A DNA stretch of 32,183 bases. Source: Owenia fusiformis (taxonomy: Eukaryota > Annelida > Polychaeta > Sabellida > Oweniidae). The notes beneath the pieces are model-generated. The model was not told the origin of the DNA, made no database searches, and saw only the letters and a list, made by a program, of their open reading frames with translations. Below are positions 17,721 through 28,133 of this stretch, piece after piece. The translations under genes and the position numbers were made by a program. Within the stretch, counting starts at the first letter, position 1. Every line of letters starts with the position of its first letter. The stretch is from positions 153,505-185,687 of the forward strand of contig CAIIXF020000014.1 in assembly GCA_903813345.2 (NCBI GenBank), read 5' to 3'.

Positions 17721-20090
17721 TGAAAGTATATTTGATCAATCTGCATCGTGAATACTGGCAAGTGCGAATTTCAAACTTCAAAATGGCGTAGAATCTAAAC
17801 CGGGGGTCGGATTGCAATTTTAATTTCAGATCCAGATTCCTGAGGAAATTCTACCCCTAATTCATAACTCATACTTTAAAATTGGAGAACTTTTTATTTT
17901 GACCTACATTTCGGACACCATATCTCAAAAGTGGGTCAAAAAACTTATTGACGGCAAAATGTTAACATTATTAGCACACTCTTTGCTACAAGTTTACAAA
18001 ATTTCGGAGAATATCATTGAAGTGTAGTGTCAGAATCGCAAAATAAAAAAAACTATGAATTTGACCTAGATTTTGAACTAGGTATTTTGGTGTCCAAACT
18101 TTGAGTAAAGTAGCTTTTGAGGTCCCCTTCTTCTATGGGCTTTCATTATGTTTAGCTGTACTCATTCTATATCTCGTATTTTTATACTTCAAAAAATTAT
18201 TCGGTCCCATTGATTTAACATGGGGCACCAAATTTAGCGATTTTTGAGATTTCAAAACGCCATAACTTCAGAACAAGTAGTCGGATCGAAATTTGGTTTG
18301 CAGATCTAGATTTCTGAGAAAATTCTACCCTTAATTCATAACTCATACGTTAAATTTGGAAAACTTTTAACTTTGGCCTACTTTTCGGACACCATATCTC
18401 AAAAGTGGGTCAAAATACTTTCTGACGGCAAAACGCTAGCACTATTAGCATACTCTTTGCTACCTGTATACAAAATTTAAAAGCAAATCATTTAAATATA
18501 GTGTCAGAATCGCAAAAATAAGGGAAAACTATAAATTTGACCTAGATTTTGACCTAGGCATTTTGGTGTCCAAATTTTGGAGCTAAGTAGCCTTCGAGGT
18601 CCCCTTCTTTAATAGGCTTTCATTATATTAAGCTGTACTCAGTCTATATCTCGTATTTTACACTTCAAAAAAATCTTTTTTCCCATTGACATAACATGGG
18701 GCAACAAATTTAGCGATTTTTGAGCTTTCAAAACACCATAACTTCCGAACAGGAGGTCGAATCAAAATTTGATTTGCAGATTCGGATTCCTGATAAAATT
18801 CTACCCCTTATTCATAACTCATACGTTACATTTGAAGATTTTTTTATTTTGACCTACTTTTGGGACACCATATCTCAAAAGTGGGTCAAAATACTTTTTG
18901 ACGGCAAAAGGCTAACACTATAAGCACACTCTTGGCTACATGTATACACAATTTCGAAGAATATAATTAAAGTGTAGTGTCAGAATCGCAAAAATAAGGA
19001 AAAGCTTTGAATTTGACCTAGATTTTGACCTAGGCATTTTGTTGTCCACATTTTCAAAATTAGAAGGTTTTGAGGTCCCCTTCTTTTATGGGCTTCCATT
19101 ATGTTTAGCTGTACTTAGTCTATATCTCGTATTTTACACTTCAAAAAAATATTTTTTCCCATTGACATAACATGGGGCACCAAATTTAGCGATTTTTGAG
19201 CTTTCAAAACGCCATAACTTCCGAACCGGAAGTCGGATCGAAATTTGGTTTGCAGATTTGGATTCCAGAGAAAATTCTATCCTTAATTCATAGCTCATAC
19301 GTTAAATTTGGTAACTTTTCATTTTGACCTACTTTTCGGACACGCCATAACTTCCAAACCGGAAGTCGGATCGAAATTTGGTTTGCAGATTCGGATTCCT
19401 GAGAAAATTCTATACTTAATTCATAACTCAAATGTCAAATTTTGAGATTTTTTTATTTTGACCTACTTTTCGGACACCATATCTCAAAAATGGGGCAAAA
19501 TACTTTCTGACGGCAAAAGGCTAACACTATTAGCAGACTCTTAGCTACATGTATCCAAAATTTTGAAGAATATAATTAATCTGTTGTGTCAGAATCGCAA
19601 AAATAAGGAAAAACTTTGAATTTGACCTAGATTTTGACCTAGGCATTTTGGTGTCCAAATTTTGAAACTAGATGGCTTATGAGGTCCCCTTCTTTTAAAA
19701 GCTTTCGTTATATTTAGCTGAACTCAGTCTATATTTCGTATTTTTCACTTCAAAAAAATGTTTTTTCCCATTGACTTAACATGGGCACCAAATTTAGCGA
19801 TTTTTGAGCTTTCAAAACGCCATAACTTCCGAACGGGAAGTCGGATCAAAATTTGGTTTGCAGATTCGGATTCCTGAGAAAATTCTACCCTTATTTCATA
19901 GCTCATATGTTAAATTTGGAGAACTTTTTGGTTTTGACCTACTTTCAGGACGCCATATCTCAAAATCGCTAAGAGTAATCAAAAAACGGATGGCACACTC
20001 TCGATTTGTTTTTTTCTAAGCTACATGTAGAAACTAAGATGAAGTAGTAACGACAAACAACAACGAAGATAATTGACAGAATGTTGATTT
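17721..20090. repeat. Composite satellite, run B1 of 476-bp units
   Basis: Unit starts are near 17780, 18254, 18730, 19206, 19332 (after a 123-bp short unit) and 19814. This run is colinear with run C at an offset of 7401-7402 bp, and with run A1 except that A1 lacks the short unit. It starts the best-defined super-repeat in the window (17831 to 25232). Confidence 0.92.
17831..17840. other. Empty site (variant) at super-repeat B
   Basis: TCCAGATTCC continues directly into TGAGGAAATTCTACCCC, the sequence found right of FB1 and FB2. It differs from the duplicated target by one base (G to A at position 4). No element is inserted. Confidence 0.78.
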
Positions 20091-20410
20091 GACCTTAATT
20101 TGACCTAGTTCTTGACCCTTGACCTAGATAAAAATTTGACCTAATTTCCCATCATCCCAGGTACTGCCCCTAGTTGATCATGTAAGCAGCTTAAAGTAAA
20201 TTCTTTTAGTTGGTGAGAAATCTGGGAAGGAGGAAGATTCTGAAAGAATAATAATAACTAGACATGTAAATTGAACAAGTTCAATTTAAGACTCCAGATT
20301 TAATACTTTTTTTAAGCTGAGTCATCCAAATACTTGTAAGCTGAGTCATTCAGAATAAGCTGAGTCAGCTAGAATATAGACATTTAGACAACTCTTAAGA
20401 ATGTTATCTT
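20091..20410. repeat. Cassette 4 ending run B1 (CTGAGTCAT repeats)
   Basis: Counterpart of cassette 1. TTGACC motifs end in TTTGACCTAATTTCCCATC, followed by the AAATTGAAC dyad, AGACTCCAGATTT, and AAGCTGAGTCAT repeats (about 20313-20376). One repeat reads AGCTGAGTCAGCT, a 13-bp dyad-symmetric version. Confidence 0.85.
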
Positions 20411-21660
20411 CGACTCCATTGGCTTAACATGGGGATATCATCATATCGACTTTTCGAGACTTCAAACCGCTATAACTATCTAATCAGAAGTTGGATCGAA
20501 ATTTGGTTTAAAGATTCTGATTCCTGAGAAAATTCTACCCTTAATTCATAACTCATACGTTAAATTTGGAGAAACTTTCATGTTGACCTACTTTTCGGAC
20601 ACTATATCTCAAAAGTGGGTCAAAATACTTTCTGACGGCAAAAGGCTAACACTATTAGCACACTCTTTGCTACATGTATACAAAATTTTGAAGCAAATAA
20701 TTAAAGTGTAGTGTCAGAATCGCAAAAATAAGTTAAAACTATAAATTTGAACCAGATTTTGACCTAGGCATTTTGGTGACCAAATTGTGAAGCTAGCTAG
20801 CTTTTGAGGTCCCTTTCTTTGATAGGCTTTCATTATGTGAAGCTGTACTCAGTCTTTATCTCGTATTTTACACTTCAAAAAAATCTTTTTTCCCATTGCC
20901 ATAACATGGGGCACCAAATTAAGCGATTTTTGAGCTTTCAAAACGACATAAATTCCAAACCAAAAGTCGGATTGAAATTTGGTTTGCAGATTTGGATTCC
21001 TGAGAAAATTCTACCCTCAATTCATAACTCATACGTTAAATTCGGAGAACTTTTTAGTTTGACCTACTTTTCGGACACCATATCTCAAAAGTGGGTCAAA
21101 ATACTTTCTGACGGCAAAAGGCTTACACTATTAGCACACTTTTGGCTACCTGTATACAAAATTTTGAAGAAAATTATTAAAGTGTAGTGTTGGAATCGTA
21201 AAAATAAGGAAAAACAATAAATTTGACCTAGATTTTGACCTAGGCATTTTGATGTCCAAATTTTGAAGCTAGGTAGCTTTTGAGGCCCCCTTCTTTTATG
21301 GGCATTCATTATGTTAAGCTGTACTCAGTCTATATCTTGTATTTTACACTTCGAAAAAGTCTTTTTTCCCATTGGCTTAACATGGGCACCAAATTTAGCA
21401 ATTTCGAAACGCTATAGCTTCCGAACCGGAAGTCAGATCGAAATTTAGTTTGCAGATTTGGATTCCTGAGGAAATTTTACACTTATTTCATAACTCATAC
21501 GTTGAATTTGGAGAACTTTTACGTTTGACCTACTTTCCGGACGCAATATCTCAAAATCGGTAAAAGTAATCAAAAAACTGATTACTCACAGTCGAATCGT
21601 CTTTTTATTGGCTACACGTTAAAAAAAATTTTTTGAAAAAATATTGAAAAATGACAGAGA
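20411..21660. repeat. Composite satellite, run B2 of 476-bp units
   Basis: Starts near 20461, 20940 and 21408. The first unit is the counterpart of two units in run A2 (13817 and 14119), with about 300 bp lacking here. The last unit ends in a variant with CGCAATATCTCAAAATCGG, not the GGACCTCG form. From 20804 a long frame opens through two monomers, but it starts at a non-ATG codon and is not conserved in the other copies. Confidence 0.88.
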
Positions 21661-22130
21661 TAATTGACAAAATGATAATTTGACCTAGATTTTGACCTTT
21701 GACCTAGATAAAAATTTGACCTAATTTCCCAGAAACTAGGTCTCATTACCTATTTAACCATATAAGCAGATTTCAGAAAGTCCCTCTAGTTGCTGAGAAA
21801 ACGCGGAAAGAAAGAATAATAACTAGATTTTGGAAATTGAACGAAGTTCAATTTCAGACTCCAGATCTAGACTTTTTTCAGCCGAGTCATCCAGAAAAAG
21901 CCGAGTCATCCAGAATAAGCTGAGTCATCTAGAAATAGATGGATTAATAAAATAGGAAGGTAGGATAGGATAGAATAGGAAAGAAGGATAGGATAGAATA
22001 GAATAGGAAGAAAGGATAGGATAGGATAGGAAGGAAAAGATACGAAGAAAGGATAGGAAGGAAAAGATACGAAGAAAGGATAGAAAGGAAGGATAGGATA
22101 AGATCAGATAGGAAGGATGGATGAATTTTT
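21661..22130. repeat. Cassette 5 (GCCGAGTCAT repeats plus GGATAGG minisatellite)
   Basis: TGACCT cluster with a perfect AGGTCAAAGGTCA site on the minus strand (21693-21705). Then AACTAGATTTTGG, the dyad AAATTGAACGAAGTTCAATTT with a 3-nt loop, AGACTCCAGATC, three AAGC[C/T]GAGTCATCCAGAA repeats (about 21880-21933), and an AGGATAGGAT minisatellite. Confidence 0.86.
21951..22124. repeat. GGATAGG minisatellite of cassette 5
   Basis: Purine-only run of GGATA, GGAAGG and AAGGATAGG units over about 170 bp. The strong purine/pyrimidine strand asymmetry is shared with the array at 23361. The pyrimidine strand gives a meaningless leucine/serine-rich frame. Confidence 0.92.
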
Positions 22131-23080
22131 CAACATTTTCTTCTCTACTCTTGACTTTCTATCAGGATACCATCAGATCGATTTTCCGAAATTTCAAAAC
22201 GCCATAACTTCCGAACCGGAAGTCGGATCGAAATTCGATTGAAAGATTCGGATTCCTGACAAAATTCTACCCCTAATTCATAACTCATACGTTAAATTTG
22301 GAGATTTTTTATTTTGACCTACTTTTCGGACACGCCATCACTTCCGAACCGGAAGTCGGATCGAAATTTGGTTTGCAGATTCGGATTCCTGACAGAATTC
22401 TACCCTTAATTCATAACTCATATATTAAATTTGGAGAACTTTTTATTTTGACCTACATTTCGGACACCATATCTCAAAAGTGGGTCAAAATACTTTCTGA
22501 CGGCAAAAGGCTAACACTATTAGCATATTCTTGGCTACATGTATACACAATTTCGAAAAATATAATTAGAGTGTAGTGTCAGAATCGAAAAAATAAGGAA
22601 AACCTATGAATTTGACCTAGATTTTGACCTAGGCATTTCGGTGTCCAAATTTTAAAGCTAGATGGCTTTTGAGGTCCCCTTCTTTTAAAGGCTTTGATTA
22701 TATGAAGCTGAACTCAGTCTTTATTCCGTATTTTTCACTTCAAAAAAATATTTTTTCCCATTGACTTAACATGGGCACCAAATTTAGCGATTTTTGAGTT
22801 TTCAAAACGCCATAACTTCCGAACCGGAAGTTTGATTCGAATTTGGTTTTCAGATTCGGAATCCTAAGAAAATTTCCTATAAGACTAATATCCTGGACAT
22901 TTGATTCGGAGAACTTTTTTTTGGACCTCGTTCTCGGACACTGATATCTCGAAATCGGTTTGAGATATCAAAAAACTAAATCGACCCTAGGTTTCCTACT
23001 TTTTTATAAGGAACACAATGAAAAAAACTCGGATCGAAAATATTGAAGGACGACCGAGAAAATCGAAAAAAGTGACAAAG
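22131..23080. repeat. Composite satellite, run B3 (short unit, full unit, run-end unit)
   Basis: Starts near 22196, then a 133-bp short unit (22199-22331), then 22332, then 22804 (run-end variant with GGACCTCGTTCTCGG and the TGATATCTC dyad). The lead-in TCTATCAGGATACCATCAG (22159-22177) replaces the usual CATGGGGCACC leader. Run B4 shares it, so B3 and B4 are recent duplicates with a period of about 1.4 kb. Confidence 0.9.
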
Positions 23081-23540
23081 TACTGGATTTGACCTAATTC
23101 TTGACTTTTGACCTAGATAAAAATTTGACCCAATTTCCGAGGAACTAGATTCTGGACCTAAATTGACCAAATGACTGACTTTACTGAAAACCTTACGGTT
23201 ATTGAGGAAACGTGCTTAGAATAATAATAATAACTAGATTTTGGAAATTGAACGAAGTTCAATTTCAGACTCCAGATCTAGACTTTTTTTAGCCGAGTCA
23301 TCCAGAATAAGCCGAGTCATCCAGAATAAGCTGAGTCATCTAGAAAGAGATGGATAAATAAAATAGGAAGGTAGGATAGAATAGGAAAGAACGATAGGAT
23401 AGAATAAGAAAGAAGGATAGGATAGAATAGAATAGGAAGAAAGGATAGGATAGGATAGGAAGGATAGGAAGGAAAAGATATGAAGGAAGGATAGAAAGGA
23501 AGGATAGGGTAGGATGAGATAGGAGGATGGATGAATTTTT
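23081..23540. repeat. Cassette 6 (GCCGAGTCAT repeats plus GGATAGG minisatellite)
   Basis: Near copy of cassette 5: TTGACC cluster ending TTTGACCCAATTTCCGAGG, the AAATTGAACGAAGTTCAATTT dyad, AGACTCCAGATC, three GAGTCATCCAGAATAAGC repeats (about 23290-23344) and the AGGATAGG array. The middle part, CTAGATTCTGGACC to TTGAGGAAACGTGC, differs from cassette 5 and matches cassette 7. Confidence 0.86.
23361..23532. repeat. GGATAGG minisatellite of cassette 6
   Basis: About 170 bp of AGGATAGGATAG, AGGAAAG and GAAGGATAGG units on the plus strand, nearly all purine plus T. Homologous to the array at 21951-22124, with unit-level rearrangements. Confidence 0.92.
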
Positions 23541-24490
23541 CAATATTTTCTTCTCTACTCTTGACTTTCTATCAGGATACCATCAGATCGATTTTTCTCG
23601 AAATTTCAAAACGCTATCACTTCCGAACCGGAAGTCGGATCGAAATTTGGTTTGCAGATTCGGATTCCTGACAAAATTCTACCCCTAATTCATAACTCAT
23701 ACGTTAAATTTGGCGAATTTTTATTTTGACCTACTTTTCGGACACGCCATAACTTCCGAACCGGAAATCGGATCGAAATTTGGTTTGCAGATTCGGATTC
23801 CTGACAAAATTCTACCCTTAATTCATAACTCATATATTCAATTTGGAGAACTTTTTATTTTGACCTACTTTTCGGACACCATATCTATAAAGTGGGTCAA
23901 AATACTTTCTGACGGCAAAAGGCGAACACTATTAGCATATTCTTGGCTACATGTATACACAATTTCGAAGAATATAATTAAAGTGTAGTGTCAGAATCGA
24001 AAAAATAAGGAAAACCTATGAATTTGACCTAGATTTTGACCTAGGCATTTCGGTGTCCAAATTGTGAAGCTAGATGGCTTTTGAGGTCCCCTTCTTTTAA
24101 AGGCTTTGATTATATGAAGCTGAACTCAGTCTATATTCCGTATTTTTCACTTCAAAAAAATATTTTTTCCCATTGACTTAACATGGGCACCAAATTTAGC
24201 GATTTTTGAGTTTTCAAAACGCCATAACTTCCGAACTGGAAGTCAGATCCCAATTTCGTTTTCAGATTCGGAATCCTGAGAAAATTTTCTATAAGACTAA
24301 TATCCTGGACATTTGATTCGGAGAACTTTTTTTTGGACCTCGTTTTCGGACACTGATATCTCGAAATCGGTTTGAGATATCAAAAAACTAAATCGACCCT
24401 AGGTTTCCTACTTTTTTATAAGGAACACAATGAAAAAAACCCGGATCGAAAATATTGAAGGACGACCGAGAAAATCGAAAAAAGTGACAA
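23541..24490. repeat. Composite satellite, run B4 (duplicate of run B3)
   Basis: Starts near 23608, then a 133-bp short unit (23611-23743), then 23744, then 24216 (run-end variant with the dyad at 24354-24382). Colinear with run B3 at an offset of about 1412 bp, including the leader TCTATCAGGATACCATCAG and the short-unit junction GGACACGCCAT. Confidence 0.9.
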
Positions 24491-24673
24491 AGTACTGGAT
24501 TTGACCTAGTTCTTGACCTTTGACCTAGATAAAAATTTGACCCAATTTCCGAGGAACTAGATTCTGGACCTAAATTGACCAAATGACTGACTTTACTGAA
24601 AACCTTATGGTTATCGAGAAAACTGGGAAAGAATAATAAAGAATAATAATAATAAGAATACTGACGAAAACAA

Positions 24674-24809
24674 TAGACTCCAGATTTACATCTGGAGTCT
24701 AATAATAAGAAAACTGGCAAAAGCAATAGACTCCAGATTTTCAATCTGGAGTCTAATAATAAAGAAAACTGACGAAAGCAATAGACTCCAGATTTTCATC
24801 TGGAGTCTA
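24674..24809. repeat. Three tandem TAGACTCCAGAT hairpins
   Basis: Hairpins lie at 24674-24701 (12-bp stem, loop TTAC), 24727-24755 (13-bp stem, loop TTC) and 24782-24809 (12-bp stem, loop TTTC). They are spaced 53 and 55 bp apart by AATAATAAGAAAACTGGC-like linkers. The stems are perfect in each copy, and only loop and linker vary. A single version lies at 15532-15560. Confidence 0.9.
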
Positions 24810-24889
24810 ATAATAATAACTAGATTTGTGAAATTGAACAAGTTCAATTTAAGACTCCAGATTTATTTGACCTAGATAGATCAGTAAAG

Positions 24890-25110
24890 AGCTGAGTAAG
24901 TAACTGAGTAATTAGCTGAGTAAGTACCTTAGTAGTAGTTGAGTAAGTAGCTGAGTAAGTAACTGAGTAAAAAGCTGAGTAGGTAGCTGAGTAAGTAGCT
25001 GAGTAAGTACCTGAGTTAGTAGCTGAGTAAGTTGCTAAGGAAGTAATAACTAATTAAGTAATTAAGTAGTCAAATAAGTAGCTGAGTAGGTAGAGAGGTA
25101 AAGTAGGGTA
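24890..25110. repeat. GAGTAAGT minisatellite of cassette 7
   Basis: Same order of unit variants as the array at 17483-17705 (ACCTTAGTAGTAGTTGAG, AACTGAGTAAAAAGC, ACCTGAGTTAGTAGC). It has a short deletion near 25060, where AAGTAATTAAGTAG replaces AAGTAATTGAGTAAGTAG. Confidence 0.9.
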
Positions 25111-25130
25111 TGCAGGAATTTTTGAAAGTA

Positions 25131-27480
25131 TATTTGATCAATCTGCATCGTGAATACTGGCAAGTGCGAATTTCAAACTTCAAAATGGCGTAGAATCTAA
25201 ACCGGTGGTCGGATTGCAATTTTAATTTCAGATCCAGATTCCTGAGGAAATTCTACCCCTAATTCATAACTCATACTTTAAAATTGGAGAACTTTTTATT
25301 TTGACCTACATTTCGGACACCATATCTCAAAAGTGGGTCAAAAAACTTATTGACGGCAAAATGTTAACATTATTAGCACACTCTTTGCTACAAGTTTACA
25401 AAATTTCGGAGAATATCATTGAAGTGTAGTGTCAGAATCGCAAAATAAAAAAAATATGAATTTGACCTAGATTTTGAACTAGGTATTTTGGTGTCCAAAC
25501 TTTGAAGGAAAGTAGCTTTTGAGGTCCCCTTCTTCTATGGGCTTTCATTATGTTTAGCTGTACTCATTCTATATCTCGTATTTTTATACTTCAAAAAATT
25601 ATTCAGTCCCATTGATTTAACATGGGGCACCAAATTTAGCGATTTTTGAGATTTCAAAACGCCATAACTTCAAAACAAGTAGTAGGATCGAAATTTGATT
25701 TGCAGATCTAGATTTCTGAGAAAATTCTACCCTTAATTCATAACTCATACGTTAAATTTGGAAAACTTTTAACTTTGGCCAACTTTTCGGACATCATATC
25801 TCAAAAGTGGGTCAAAATACTTTCTGACGGCAAAACGCTAACACTATTAGCATACTCTTTGCTACCTGTATACAAAATTTTAAAGCAAATCATTTAAATA
25901 TAGTGTCAGAATCGCAAAAATAAGGGAAAACTATAAATTTGACCTTGATTTTGACCTAGGCATTTTGGTGTCCAAATTTTGAAGCTAAGTAGCCTTCGAG
26001 GTCCCCTTCTTTAATAGGCTTTCATTATATTAAGCTGTACTCAGTCTATATCTCGTATTTTACACTTCAAAAAAATCTTTTTCCCATTGACATAACATGG
26101 GGCAGCAAATTTAGCGATTTTTGAGCTTTCAAAACACCATAACTTCCGAACAGGAGGTCGAATCAAAATTTGATTTGCAGATTCGGATTCCTGATAAAAT
26201 TCTACCCCTTATTCATAACTCATACGTTACATTTGAAGATTTTTTTATTTTGACCTACTTTTGGGACACCATATCTCAAAAGTGGGTCAAAATACTTTTT
26301 GACGGCAAAAGGCTAACACTATTAGCACACTCTTGGCTACATGTATACACAATTTCGAAGAATATAATTGAAGTGTAGTGTCAGAATCGCAAAAATAAGG
26401 AAAAGCTTTGAATTTGACCTAGATTTTGACCTAGGCATTTTGTTGTCCAAATTTTCAAAATTAGAAGGTTTTGAGGTCCCCTTCTTTTATGGGCTTCCAT
26501 TATGTTTAGCTGTACTTAGTCTATATCTCGTATTTTACACTTCAAAAAAATATTTTTTCCCATTGACATAACATGGGGCACCAAATTTAGCGATTTTTGA
26601 GCTTTCAAAACGCCATAACTTCCGAATCGGAAGTCGGATCGAAATTTGGTTTGCAGATTTGGATTCCAGAGAAAATTCTATCCTTAATTCATAGCTCATA
26701 CGTTAAATTTGGAATTTTTTTATTTTGACCTACTTTTCGGACACGCCATAACTTCCAAACCGGAAGTCGGATCGTAATTTGGTTTGCAGATTCGGATTCC
26801 TGAGAAAATTCTATACTTAATTCATAACTCAAACGTCAAATTTTGAGAATTTTTTATTTTGACCTACTTTTCGGACACCATATCTCAAAAATGGGGCAAA
26901 ATACTTTCTGACGGCAAAAGGCTAACACTATTAGCAGACTCTTAGCTACATGTATACAAAATTTCGAAGAATATAATTAATCTGTTGTGTCAAAATCGCA
27001 AAAATAAGGAAAAACTTAGAATTTGACCTAGATTTTGACCTAGGCATTTTGGTGTCCAAATTTTGAAGCTAGATGGCTTATGAGGTCCCCTTCTTTTAAA
27101 AGCTTTCATTATATTTAGCTGAACTCAGTCTATATTTCGTATTTTTCACTTCAAAAAAATCTTTTTTCTCATTGACTTAACATGGGCACCAAATTTAGCG
27201 ATTTTTGAGCTTTCAAAACGCCATAACTTCCGAACGGGAAGTCGGATCAAAATTTGGTTTGCAGATTCGGATTCCTGAGAAAATTCTACCCTTATTTCAT
27301 AGCTCATATGTTAAATTTGGAGAACTTTTTGGTTTTGACCTACTTTCAGGACGCCATATCTCAAAATCGCTAAGAGTAATCAAAAAACGGATGGCACAGT
27401 CTCGATTTGTTTTTTTCTAAGCTACATGTAGAAACTAAGATGAAGTAGTTACGACAAACAACAACGAAGATAATTGACAG
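25131..27480. repeat. Composite satellite, run C of 476-bp units
   Basis: Unit starts are near 25182, 25656, 26131, 26607, 26743 (after a 133-bp short unit) and 27215. It follows run B1 at a constant offset of 7401-7402 bp with few differences, so it is the next copy of the same super-repeat. Past cassette 8 the copies diverge in structure. Confidence 0.92.
25233..25242. other. Empty site (variant) at super-repeat C
   Basis: TCCAGATTCC continues into TGAGGAAATTC with no insertion. Identical to the empty site at 17831-17840 and one base different from the duplicated target at FB2. Confidence 0.78.
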
Positions 27481-27970
27481 AATGTTGATTTGACCTTTAT
27501 TTGACCTAGTTCTTGACCCTTGACCTAGATAAAAATTTGACCTAATTTCCCATCATCCCAGGAACTGCCCCTAGTTGATCATGTAAGCAGCTTAAAGTAA
27601 ATTCTTTTAGTTGGTGAGAAATCTGGGAAGGAGGAAGATTCTGAAAGAATAATAATAACTAGATTTGTGAAATTGAACAAGTTCAATTTAAGACTCCAGA
27701 TTTATTTGACCTAGATTGATCAGTAAAGAGCTGAGTAAGTAACTGAGTAATTAGCTGAGTAAGTACCTTAGTAGTCGTTGAGTAAGTAGCTGAGTAAGTA
27801 ACTGAGTAAAAAGCTGAGTAGGTAGCTGAGTAAGTAGCTGAGTAAGTACCTGAGTTAGTAGCTGAGTAAGTTGCTAAGTAAGTAATAACTAATTAAGTAA
27901 TTGAGTAAGTAGTCAAATAAGTAGCTGAGTAGGTAGAGAGGTAAAGTAGGGTATGCAGGAATTTTTGAAA
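27481..27970. repeat. Cassette 8 (hybrid of cassettes 4 and 7)
   Basis: Up to AATAATAATAACTAGA (about 27664) it matches cassettes 1 and 4, including CCCATCATCCCAGG and GGAGGAAGATTCTGAAAG. After that it matches cassettes 3 and 7: ATTTGTGAAATTGAAC, TTTGACCTAGATTGATCAG and the GAGTAAGT array (about 27728-27950). The switch point is the shared AATAATAATAACTAGA, indicating recombination that removed the rest of the super-repeat. Confidence 0.82.
27728..27950. repeat. GAGTAAGT minisatellite of cassette 8
   Basis: Colinear with 17483-17705, with private changes such as TAGTCGTTGAG. It ends in GTAGAGAGGTAAAGTAGGG. Confidence 0.9.
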
Positions 27971-28085
27971 GTATATTTGATCAATCTGCATCGTGAATAC
28001 TGGCAAGTGCGAATTTCAAACTTCAAAATGGCGTAGAATCTAAACCGGGGGTCGGATTGCAATTTTGATTTCAGATCCGGATTCC
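27971..28085. repeat. Partial composite-satellite unit interrupted by FB2
   Basis: Leader TTTGATCAATCTGCATCG, then CTTCAAAATGGCGTAGAATC and GGGGGTCGGATTGCAATTTT as at 17735-17830, stopping at TCCGGATTCC where FB2 begins. The unit continues on the other side at 31323. Confidence 0.93.
28076..28085. repeat. Left target-site duplication of FB2
   Basis: TCCGGATTCC immediately before the terminal GGGTGTCTAC. It is repeated exactly at 31323-31332. A 10-bp duplication is within the 9-11 bp range usual for Mutator-like and Foldback elements. Confidence 0.88.
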
Positions 28086-28133
28086 GGGTGTCTACAAAAC
28101 TAAGACATAAGACCTACAAAACTAAGACCCCCC
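28086..28133. repeat. FB2 left terminal inverted repeat
   Basis: GGGTGTCTACAAAACTAAG, followed by a second ACCTACAAAACTAAGACC copy, before the short-unit array starts. It pairs with 31275-31322. The TACAAAACTAAGAC subterminal motif occurs only at the ends and differs from the TATAAAACTAAGAC of internal units. Confidence 0.88.

Larger units (their letters stand above)
24491..25130. repeat. Cassette 7 (triple hairpin plus GAGTAAGT minisatellite)
   Basis: Perfect AGGTCAAAGGTCA site on the minus strand (24514-24526). Then GAATAATAATAATAAG, three tandem copies of a hairpin module at 24674-24809, AACTAGATTTGTG, the AAATTGAAC dyad, AGACTCCAGATTT and a GAGTAAGT array of about 220 bp. It closes super-repeat B. 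Confidence 0.88.

Noticed and set aside
20804-21187. 127-codon frame in run B2
   Set aside because: Starts at a non-ATG codon, spans the joint of two satellite monomers, and is interrupted in the corresponding monomers of the other runs.
21951-22124. Possible origin or regulatory purine tract
   Set aside because: It is a simple GGATAGG minisatellite duplicated with its cassette; nothing indicates initiation or regulation.
24388-24744. 118-codon minus-strand frame
   Set aside because: Crosses the run-end unit and the hairpin cassette. The equivalent frames at 15243-15437 and 22976-23170 stop earlier, and there is no known motif.
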